Assembly (NCBI GenBank): GCA_964537555.1
Contig: CAZIAD010000074.1
Span: 1-10,939, forward strand
From: CAYRWR01 sp964537555
GTDB lineage: Bacteria; Spirochaetota; Brevinematia; Brevinematales; CAYRWR01
DNA: 10,939 nucleotides
Direction: 5' to 3'
In this document: piece after piece, positions 5,205 through 10,939 of the stretch
How positions within the stretch are numbered: position 1 is the stretch's first letter
Layout: every line of letters starts with the position of its first letter
Made by a program: the position numbers and the translations under genes
The notes under the pieces: generated by a model
Databases searched by the model: none
Told to the model about the DNA's origin: nothing
What the model saw: the letters and a program-made list of their open reading frames with translations, nothing else

Positions 5205-6704
5205 ATGACTAAAAAAAGAAATGCGGATCTGCTCACTTTAGCCCGGCAATCATCTGTCCTGTTGCTGCTGCTGGCTGTCTTCCTGGGACAGAGGTATATC
5301 ATGCATAAGTACGTCCTGGATCGTTCCCAGGCCCGAACCCTGGCCTTTCAGCTTCCTGTTTCGGTACATTATCAGGAGATATTTAACATACCTCCCCGTC
5401 CCGACATCGAGGCGGTCTACCTGAGCGGATCATTTAACGACTGGAATCCCCGCAGTGTTGCCTATAGGATGGAAGCAGAGGGGAATGCTAATGATACCTG
5501 GCAGTTCAGCCTACAGGCCCTTTCGGGAGATATACAGTACAAGTACGTGGTATACCTGAAAGGAAAGTCCGACCCCCTCTGGATGCACGACACGCTCAAC
5601 CAGAAGACCATCCATGATGGCTACGGCGGCTTAAACTCTGTATTAAATTCCACAGACTGGATTAATCTCAGCAAAAATATCAGCATTGTCCTGGTGGCTC
5701 TCCTGGTCAGTACTTTTTTGTATTTCCTGTTTCACTGGCTCAGCCTGTTATTGTTAAACAGCAGGCTCAAGCTGCCTCAGAAGTACTTCATTTTATTCTC
5801 CCTTCTCCTCATAGTATCCAATACCATCATCATCCTGTACAACAATCAGAAAAAACAGGAGATGACGCGTATAGCCTATTCCGAGGCCCTGAACCTCATC
5901 TATACCGGCATGAAGGGCTATCCCGTAGATCTGGAACAACTCAATACTGCGGGCGGTAAACAGACTGTGCGGGAGTACTTTGATACCTACTTTGCCGGGG
6001 CCCGGGCCCGGGTGTTCAGTCAGGATTATGTCAGTGCCCACAGCAGTATTCACCGCTTAGTGCTGTTTGATCCCGGATTTAATATTGTAGCAGTAGGAGA
6101 CCGCAGAGAGTATCCCCTCACTTCAGAAAATATATCCAGGGACGAATATATCCGTCGGGTCTATCAGGAAGGAGTGTACAGCAATCTGATCGCGCAAATG
6201 AGACTCAAAGCGGTCAAATCTACCCTCTATGACTCCTATCGGGGAGGGAGTGGCCGTAAAGAATTCCGGGAATACGCGCGTATGAGCTCTGTGCTGGGTT
6301 ATAACCTGATCCTCAGTCCGGTCATTGAGGATTTTAAGATCAAGGCCTATCTGGGCCTTATGATATTTCCCCAGCTGTATGCCCGGGAGATAAAAAGAAA
6401 TATGCTGATCAATATCAGCTGGAATCTCCTTATCATCGCCCTGGCAATTTTATTCTTTTACCGCAAGATCAGATCCCCCCTGCTCAATGAAAAGCAGCTG
6501 ATCCGGTTCTTTGGGGAATACGAGATCAGCCCCAGGGAGCAGGAGATCACCCGCCTCATGATAAAAGGAATCAAATATTCTGAGATAGCCGGCAGCCTGT
6601 TTATCTCTGAGAAGACTGTCAAAGCTCATATTTATAATATCTATCAGAAAGCAGGGGTGGAAAACAAGATGGGCCTCATCAACTGCATCAAAGAGATCAA
6701 ATAA
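5205..6704 (+). CDS. Membrane-anchored LuxR-type regulator with an external CBM48-like glucan-binding domain
   Basis: I read this as a 499-residue one-component sensor. A basic N-terminus is followed by a first membrane helix (about 16-28, VLLLLLAVFLG). Next is an external CBM48/AMPK-type glycogen-binding early-set domain (about 48-145) with LSGSFNDWNP (74-83), a tryptophan in TWQFSL and YKYVVYLKG. Two membrane helices follow (about 158-184 and 193-212), joined by a short basic loop, then about 185 external residues of unknown fold, a fourth helix (about 400-419) and a cytoplasmic LuxR/GerE helix-turn-helix. The last shows SPREQEITRLMIKGIKYSEI and ISEKTVKAHIYNIYQKAGVENK. Basic residues flank the helices on the cytoplasmic side, supporting this topology. 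It probably binds alpha-glucan outside and adjusts transcription inside. The starch-binding esterase gene follows. Start choice: an in-frame TTG at 5166 would add 13 residues, but it lies in a promoter box; neither start has a ribosome-binding site. Confidence 0.82.
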   Translation: MTKKRNADLLTLARQSSVLLLLLAVFLGQRYIMHKYVLDRSQARTLAFQLPVSVHYQEIFNIPPRPDIEAVYLSGSFNDWNPRSVAYRMEAEGNANDTWQFSLQALSGDIQYKYVVYLKGKSDPLWMHDTLNQKTIHDGYGGLNSVLNSTDWINLSKNISIVLVALLVSTFLYFLFHWLSLLLLNSRLKLPQKYFILFSLLLIVSNTIIILYNNQKKQEMTRIAYSEALNLIYTGMKGYPVDLEQLNTAGGKQTVREYFDTYFAGARARVFSQDYVSAHSSIHRLVLFDPGFNIVAVGDRREYPLTSENISRDEYIRRVYQEGVYSNLIAQMRLKAVKSTLYDSYRGGSGRKEFREYARMSSVLGYNLILSPVIEDFKIKAYLGLMIFPQLYAREIKRNMLINISWNLLIIALAILFFYRKIRSPLLNEKQLIRFFGEYEISPREQEITRLMIKGIKYSEIAGSLFISEKTVKAHIYNIYQKAGVENKMGLINCIKEIK

Positions 6705-6715
6705 GACTTCATTAC

Positions 6716-6735
6716 ATTAGGACAATAGTCCTAAT
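6716..6735 (+). promoter_or_regulatory. Stem-loop after the regulator gene: weak terminator or operator
   Basis: ATTAGGAC-AATA-GTCCTAAT is a perfect 8-bp inverted repeat 12 bases after the stop codon. The sequence after it is T-rich but broken (CTTCATTTTCTTCATTTTT), so termination would be weak. TTAGGAC occurs again at about 6753, making a regulatory role equally possible. Confidence 0.5.
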
Positions 6736-6769
6736 CTTCATTTTCTTCATTTTTAGGACCTTTAGCCAA

Positions 6770-6798
6770 TTGTATAGATATACAGGATTCCTTAAAAT
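6770..6798 (+). promoter_or_regulatory. Candidate promoter with overlapping palindrome for the esterase gene
   Basis: TTGTAT (6770-6775) and TAAAAT (6793-6798) are 17 bases apart. The perfect palindrome TGTATAGATATACA (6771-6784) covers the -35 box, a usual position for a regulator site. The LuxR-type protein encoded just upstream is a natural candidate to bind it (inference). Confidence 0.5.
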
Positions 6799-6825
6799 AT
6801 AAGAAATATTGACAAGGAGTCCTCA

Positions 6826-8361
6826 ATGAAAAATATTTTCCAGAAAATCGTCCTGCTCAGTATAGGTGTACTGCTGGCCGGCTGTAGTGTAGCCGGTATC
6901 CGTACGGAGATCCCGGATACTGATCCGGTCAATCCCATCAGTATTCAGACCAACGGCAGAATGCTCACTATCAGCAGCTTTCACTCTACTATCCTGAATA
7001 ATTCCCGGACGGTAAAAGTGTATCTGCCCCTCAGTTACACCGGTAGTACCAATCACTACCCCGTTCTCTATATGCATGACGGGCAGAATGTCTTTGCCCC
7101 GGGAGGGCCTTACGGGTCCTGGGACCTGGAAGTAAGCTATGATGCCCTGGTAGCTGCTGATCAGATCCATGAGATCATTATAGTAGCTGTGGACAATACC
7201 AGCGCCCGGATGAGTGAATACACCCCAGACGTAGACAGCAGCTATGGAGGAGGAAACGGCGATGCCTACCTCAGATTCCTCACTGAAGAGCTTAAGCCCT
7301 TTATAGATACACATTTCCAGTCCCTGTCTGATGCTCCTAACACTGCTGTCATGGGGTCCAGCCTGGGAGGACTGATCTCCTTTTACGCGGCCCTGCATTA
7401 TTCCCACATCTTCGGTATGGCGGGCTGTATGAGTACCTCTTTCTGGTGGAATAACCGCTCCATGATCACTTATGTCTCAGCATCAGGCGATCTTAGTACC
7501 ATATCCCGTCTGTGGATAGATGCCGGTACCGCCGAGGGCAGTGATACAGACGGTAACGGACTGGCCTATATGGCCGAAGATGCCTACCGGGTGAGCGGCC
7601 TCCTGACAGAAAGAGGACTGGCCTGGGGCAGTGACATCCTTATGGACATCGAGTGGGGCGCTGGCCATAACGAAGCCGCCTGGTCCCAGAGGGTATATAA
7701 GCCCCTGCTCTACTTCTTCGGAAAGGACCAGAACCGGACTGTACAGAGCATCACTCCCCGCCTGTCCTCCCTGGAGATAGATAAGACCGGAGTCATCCCC
7801 TCTCTCATGCTGCTTACCAAAGCCGTCTACACTAACGGACTGGAGTCCACCCTCCTCTGCAAAGACCTCCTCATCCAGTCAGCCCAGAGTAACCTCTACA
7901 CTTATCATCCTACAAATACCATCCTGCTCAATAATGCCAATATTAACTCGGATACAAACATCACCTTCTGTACCACATACGCCGGGTTGAGCAATAGTGT
8001 GACACTACAGGTCTACCAGGCCCTCTCCTCCACAGTATCCATGAACATCACCGTCACTACCCCACTCTTCTCCCAGTCAGTGATCTATATGGTAGGAGAC
8101 AATGCTCTCATCGGTGGATGGCAACCCACCGGGGGATTTGTCCTCCACGAAAAAGAGACCCTGACCGACACAAAGGTATTCACCAATACCCTGCAGCTCC
8201 CCCGTAACACCTCCCTGTCCTTTAAATTCCTGTCCGGTACCGGCTGGAACTATGAAGAACTGACCAGCGGAGGCAGTCCTATCGCCAACCGGGTCTATAC
8301 CGTGACCAGTTCTGTCAATAACTATAATGCCACTGTAGTAAGATGGAAGAGTACACCTTGA
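6826..8361 (+). CDS. Lipoprotein alpha/beta-hydrolase esterase with C-terminal CBM20-like starch-binding domain
   Basis: The 511-residue product starts with a lipoprotein signal peptide; LLAGC makes C20 the lipidated residue. Residues about 60-300 form an esterase-D/Fes-like alpha/beta hydrolase. RTVKVYLP and YPVLYMHDGQNVF are typical entry strands, and GSSLGG contains the G-x-S-x-G nucleophile S179. D232 in WIDAGT (or D240) and H281 in GAGHNEAAW complete the likely triad. Residues about 305-395 resemble a bacterial Ig-like spacer. About 400-511 look like a CBM20 starch-binding domain, with VIYMVGDNALIGGWQP, a strand LSFKFLSG and the ending W-NYEEL...NRVYTV. It probably removes acyl groups at the cell surface while held on an alpha-glucan; the true substrate is unknown. 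AAGGAG lies 6 bases before the ATG. The minus-strand ORF at 6823-7407 is a shadow. Confidence 0.85.
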   Translation: MKNIFQKIVLLSIGVLLAGCSVAGIRTEIPDTDPVNPISIQTNGRMLTISSFHSTILNNSRTVKVYLPLSYTGSTNHYPVLYMHDGQNVFAPGGPYGSWDLEVSYDALVAADQIHEIIIVAVDNTSARMSEYTPDVDSSYGGGNGDAYLRFLTEELKPFIDTHFQSLSDAPNTAVMGSSLGGLISFYAALHYSHIFGMAGCMSTSFWWNNRSMITYVSASGDLSTISRLWIDAGTAEGSDTDGNGLAYMAEDAYRVSGLLTERGLAWGSDILMDIEWGAGHNEAAWSQRVYKPLLYFFGKDQNRTVQSITPRLSSLEIDKTGVIPSLMLLTKAVYTNGLESTLLCKDLLIQSAQSNLYTYHPTNTILLNNANINSDTNITFCTTYAGLSNSVTLQVYQALSSTVSMNITVTTPLFSQSVIYMVGDNALIGGWQPTGGFVLHEKETLTDTKVFTNTLQLPRNTSLSFKFLSGTGWNYEELTSGGSPIANRVYTVTSSVNNYNATVVRWKSTP

Positions 8362-8388
8362 GTAAAAACCTACTGATTAAATAAAAAT

Positions 8389-8417
8389 AGGGGCTGTCAG
8401 AAAAAGACAGCCCCTTT
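8389..8417. terminator. Bidirectional terminator between the esterase gene and nifU
   Basis: A perfect 10-bp stem, AGGGGCTGTC (8389-8398) with GACAGCCCCT (8406-8415), encloses the loop AGAAAAA. It is followed by TTACTTTT on the plus strand and by ATTTTTATTT on the minus strand, so it can stop the two converging genes. Confidence 0.88.
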
Positions 8418-8435
8418 ACTTTTACACAAATCGAA

Positions 8436-9407
8436 TTATATGGGCAGTACCCGGATATCTTCATCGACCTTGCGGTTGATATAGTTCTGGATAGCATAGA
8501 GAGTCCCGGTAGAAGCAGAAGCACAGCCTACACAGGCACCAAGGTAATTGATATATACTATGGTCTCCCCTTCGGCTTCCTTTATGTCCACCACTTCGAC
8601 TGATCCGCCGTCTCCGGCCAGCATGGGGCGTATCTCTTCTTCCATCAGTTTTTCTATGACTTTCAGTTTTTGTACAATGGTCATGGACTTGAAGTCCGTA
8701 GTATCAGAAGTCGCTGCGTCTTTTCTTTTTTCGTTCTCCATGTCTGTCCTCACTTCTTTTAATATATCTTCCAGGTAGTATTCTCTCTTTTCATGTCCCC
8801 CGGGTCGGATACAGGACTTGCAGAACGCCCCGGCCTTGGTATAATTGGTTACTTCTTCTACGGTCTTGAGGTCATTTATGCGGATCACTTCCCGGATAGT
8901 AGAGAGGCTGACCCGGGCACATTCGCACACAATCACTTCCTCTTCGAATACAGCCATGTCCACACCCTTATAGAGAGAAGCTGCCTTTTTGATGACGTCG
9001 TAAGCCATCACTGAGCAGTGCATCTTCTGAGGGGGGACAGCCGGGACATCGGGAGTGTCCCGCATAGCAAATTCCACATCCACATTGGTGATCTTTACAG
9101 CCTCATCTACAGTCTTACCTACACAGAGGTCTATCATAGTATCACTGGAAGCTATGGCCGTACCGCAGCCAAAGCTCTTAAACGTCGCTTTTTTAATGAT
9201 ATCGGTCTTTGGATCGACTGCCCAGTACAGGCGCACTGCGTCTCCGCAGGACTCTGCTCCAAAGTCTGCCACAATGAGCTTACAGCCTATCTCAGCTGCT
9301 TCCTGTTCCGATATCTCACCCCGGTGCTGAGGATTATCCATCCGCTTATTGACCTGCTGGGAATACTGTTCCCATAAGGCTCCACCGATCAGGTCACTTT
9401 TTGCCAT
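8436..9407 (-). CDS. nifU: NifU-type Fe-S cluster scaffold protein, three-domain form
   Basis: The 323-residue protein assembles Fe-S clusters from sulfur delivered by NifS and passes them on. Domain 1 is IscU-like (about 10-150), with three scaffold cysteines, C54 in SCGD, C81 in FGCGTAIASSD and C131 in KMHCSVM, and the aspartate D56. Domain 2 is the BFD-like 2Fe-2S domain: C161-x-C163 and C196-x2-C199 in TNYTKAGAFCKSC. Domain 3 is the NifU C-terminal domain with C292-x2-C295 in GACVGCAS. This layout matches Azotobacter NifU closely. The N-terminal segment before SCGD is slightly longer than usual and includes an extra cysteine, C42. It follows nifS by 10 bases, and the AAAGGAG ribosome-binding site overlaps the nifS stop codon, suggesting translational coupling. 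With no nitrogenase genes beside it, it probably serves general Fe-S assembly, as NIF systems do in Helicobacter. Confidence 0.96.
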   Translation of the reverse strand: MAKSDLIGGALWEQYSQQVNKRMDNPQHRGEISEQEAAEIGCKLIVADFGAESCGDAVRLYWAVDPKTDIIKKATFKSFGCGTAIASSDTMIDLCVGKTVDEAVKITNVDVEFAMRDTPDVPAVPPQKMHCSVMAYDVIKKAASLYKGVDMAVFEEEVIVCECARVSLSTIREVIRINDLKTVEEVTNYTKAGAFCKSCIRPGGHEKREYYLEDILKEVRTDMENEKRKDAATSDTTDFKSMTIVQKLKVIEKLMEEEIRPMLAGDGGSVEVVDIKEAEGETIVYINYLGACVGCASASTGTLYAIQNYINRKVDEDIRVLPI

Positions 9408-9417
9408 ATATACTCCT

Positions 9418-10590
9418 TTAATGACTGGCGTAAGAGGAAGAAATACTTCTCAGACGCTCGACTGTCTTACGGATGGCAGTGATAGTATAATCGATCTCTG
9501 CCTCCGTAGTGAAGCGGGACAATGACAGGCGTACGCCGGTATGAGCCAGCTCTGAGCCAATGTCCATGGCTATGAAGGTGGGATTGGCCTCTAATGACTC
9601 AGAAGCACAGGCGCTGCCCGTAGAGGCGGCGATGCCCTGCTTATTGAGGTCCCAGATCATAGCTTCTCCTTCCACCCCTTGAAATGACACCAGGATGGTA
9701 TTGGGAGTCCTGAGATGCTTCGCACCGATGATCAGAGTGTCAGGTATTTTTGCGATCTCATCTTCCAGTCTGTCTCTTAATCGTCTTACTTCTTTATCTT
9801 CGTATTCCAGATTTTCCACTGCCAGCTGCATAGCCACACCCATACCCACCAGATAGGGTACATTGATGGTACCAGCCCGGAGGCCACCCATCTGTTCTCC
9901 GCCATGAAACAGAGGGATAAAGGGGGCATCTTTACGGATATAAAGGCCGCCTACTCCCTTGGGCCCGTGAAACTTATGGGCTGAAAAAGTGAGATAATCC
10001 ACAGGCACATCCTGTACATCTACCGGGATTTTACCTATGGCCTGCACCGCATCGGTGTGGAACAGGACACCCTTTTCTTTGCAATAGCCTGCCAGTTCTT
10101 TCATGGGATTGATCAGGCCAGTCTCGTTATTGGCCCACATGATAGATACCAGGGCAGTCTTATCAGGATCTAGGGCTTTCTTCAGGCTATCCAGGTCCAC
10201 TATACCATCATGGTTGACCGGCAGAAGAGTCAGCTCAGCGCCCAGTGACTCCAGGAATAGGGCTGAATTGGCCACACAGGGATGTTCCACCATGGTAGTA
10301 ATGATCTGCTTTTTGGGGCCTTTATGAATAGCATCAAAATAGACACTTTTAAGGACGGTATTATTGCCTTCTGTGGCACAGGAGGTGATCAGTACATCAT
10401 CATCATCACTGGCATTTATACCCTCGTATATGCGATCCATGGCCAGACGCATATAGGGATGGACCTCGGTTCCGAACTGGTGCAGAGAGTTAGGATTTCC
10501 GTACATCTGGAAGAAAAAGGGATCCATTGCTTCTTTTACCTTGGGGTCTACCAGTGTGGTAGCATTATTATCCAGATATACTTTTTCCAA
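9418..10590 (-). CDS. nifS: Cysteine desulfurase NifS
   Basis: The 390-residue PLP aminotransferase-fold enzyme removes sulfur from cysteine as a persulfide and supplies it to NifU, giving alanine. The start VYLDNNATT is the class V signature. H103 (VEHPCV) stacks on PLP, D180 (FHTDAVQ) contacts the ring nitrogen, and K206 in SAHKFHGPKG forms the Schiff base. C328 in ASTGSACAS is the persulfide-carrying cysteine, in a short NifS/IscS-like (group I) loop rather than the SufS type. The C-terminus GVRLSLSRFTTEAEID is intact. The start is TTG at 10590, with AGGAGA at a good distance upstream and no better in-frame ATG. It is the first gene of a nifS-nifU operon with its own promoter. Confidence 0.96.
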   Translation of the reverse strand: MEKVYLDNNATTLVDPKVKEAMDPFFFQMYGNPNSLHQFGTEVHPYMRLAMDRIYEGINASDDDDVLITSCATEGNNTVLKSVYFDAIHKGPKKQIITTMVEHPCVANSALFLESLGAELTLLPVNHDGIVDLDSLKKALDPDKTALVSIMWANNETGLINPMKELAGYCKEKGVLFHTDAVQAIGKIPVDVQDVPVDYLTFSAHKFHGPKGVGGLYIRKDAPFIPLFHGGEQMGGLRAGTINVPYLVGMGVAMQLAVENLEYEDKEVRRLRDRLEDEIAKIPDTLIIGAKHLRTPNTILVSFQGVEGEAMIWDLNKQGIAASTGSACASESLEANPTFIAMDIGSELAHTGVRLSLSRFTTEAEIDYTITAIRKTVERLRSISSSYASH

Positions 10591-10608
10591 AAAAGTCTCC
10601 TGTTCTTT

Positions 10609-10630
10609 TATATTAGTAAACTCTAATATA
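10609..10630 (-). promoter_or_regulatory. Candidate operator overlapping the nifS -10 box
   Basis: The perfect 8-bp inverted repeat TATATTAG (10609-10616) and CTAATATA (10623-10630), with a 6-base spacer, includes the whole -10 hexamer and the expected transcription start. A repressor here would control Fe-S assembly; an Rrf2-type protein would be natural, but the binding protein cannot be named from this sequence. Confidence 0.5.
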
Positions 10631-10653
10631 ATAAATCACAGCCATAAAGACAA
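10625..10653 (-). promoter_or_regulatory. Sigma-70-type promoter of nifS-nifU
   Basis: On the minus strand TTGTCT (10648-10653) and TATATT (10625-10630) are exactly 17 bases apart, about 35 bases before the nifS start codon. The -10 hexamer is identical to that of the rrf2 operon. Confidence 0.75.
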
Positions 10654-10697
10654 GGAGGATTTGCCTCATTTATACAGCTATCAATAGCTATATATAA

Positions 10698-10753
10698 CCC
10701 ACTATTTTAGCATGAATTGAATAAAATATCTAATATCTCAGCGTTAGAGTGGG
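10698..10753. other. AT-rich intergenic segment with a possible three-way-junction fold
   Basis: CCCACT (10698-10703) pairs with AGTGGG (10748-10753). Inside, ATTTT pairs with AAAAT (10704-10727) and CTAA with TTAG (10730-10747). The inner stems are short and AT-rich, so the fold may be accidental. It lies between the nifS promoter and the end of the next gene, and I match it to no known riboswitch. Confidence 0.2.
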
Positions 10754-10765
10754 ATTATACAGAAA

Positions 10766-10939
10766 TCATTTAGGAAGCTGTAGTGCATCCAGATAACAAA
10801 AAGAAATTTCCTCCAGACCGTCCTGCCACAGGTGTATGGAACTACCCTGACAGTCTTTCCAGTGGCTGCATTCTCCACAGGCTGTTTGACGGGCCCAGCT
10901 CCGGTCCCGAAAAGAACTGAATCCTTCCTGCCAGATTTT
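10766..10939 (-). CDS. C-terminal end of a probable radical SAM/SPASM-domain protein (5' part outside the window)
   Basis: A minus-strand frame enters from the window edge and stays open for 57 codons to a TGA at 10766-10768. It contains QTACGECSHWKDC then QGSSIHLW and, further on, SFCYLDALQLPK. The spacing C-x2-C-x5-C with a later cysteine (residues 21, 24, 30 and 48 of the visible part) resembles the C-terminal SPASM/twitch clusters of radical SAM enzymes, where auxiliary 4Fe-4S clusters bind. The radical SAM core itself would lie outside the window, so the assignment is by pattern only, and the substrate is unknown. No clear terminator follows it. Confidence 0.65.
   Translation of the reverse strand, partial: KIWQEGFSSFRDRSWARQTACGECSHWKDCQGSSIHLWQDGLEEISFCYLDALQLPK

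Noticed and set aside
5036..5302. Minus-strand ORF of 88 codons between rrf2 and the LuxR-type gene
   Set aside because: It covers the rrf2 promoter and the start of the opposite gene, and its low-complexity sequence reflects AT-rich DNA.
6823..7407. Minus-strand ORF of 194 codons
   Set aside because: It is antisense to the N-terminal half of the esterase, whose lipobox and catalytic motifs are clear.
10640..10680. Small plus-strand gene after AAGGAGG at 10652
   Set aside because: No suitable start codon and reading frame follow at normal distance; the motif lies at the nifS -35 region on the other strand.

Overview
The window comes from a bacterium whose core genes have moderate GC, with AT-rich intergenic DNA, well-formed sigma-70-type promoters, strong Shine-Dalgarno sites and some TTG starts. 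A complete NIF-type Fe-S assembly pair (nifS-nifU) with no nitrogenase genes nearby, an Rrf2/cysK/O-acetylhomoserine sulfhydrylase operon and a membrane-bound LuxR-type regulator would suit an anaerobic or microaerophilic lineage. A spirochaete is my best guess, but it is only an inference.

Left end (1-984, AT-rich): this looks like part of an integron-type gene cassette array read on the minus strand. A GNAT acetyltransferase lies between two recombination-site-like sequences, followed by the start of a small membrane protein that runs off the window. Positions 985-2248 hold no convincing gene. They contain two tandem copies of a roughly 440-bp GC-rich repeat made of nested inverted repeats, heptamer tandem repeats and hairpins, then a unique GC-rich stretch.

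Sulfur amino acid operon (2249-5056, minus): a promoter, then an Rrf2 regulator resembling CymR, cysteine synthase CysK and O-acetylhomoserine sulfhydrylase, closed by a strong terminator. The regulator ends in an isoleucine, as proteins that dock into the CysK active site do, which suggests that CysK is its sensor or co-repressor.

Glucan-linked pair (5124-8417, plus): an unusual membrane-anchored transcription factor with an external CBM48-like glycogen/starch-binding domain, a second external domain and a cytoplasmic LuxR-type DNA-binding domain. It is followed by a lipoprotein esterase carrying a C-terminal CBM20-like starch-binding domain. Palindromes sit at the promoter between the two genes. 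I infer a regulator-target pair for surface alpha-glucan or modified-glucan use.

Fe-S assembly operon (8436-10653, minus): nifS (cysteine desulfurase) then nifU (three-domain scaffold), with a clear promoter overlapped by a perfect inverted repeat. The esterase and nifU converge on one bidirectional terminator. At the right edge (10766-10939, minus) is the C-terminus of a Cys-rich protein, probably a radical SAM/SPASM enzyme.
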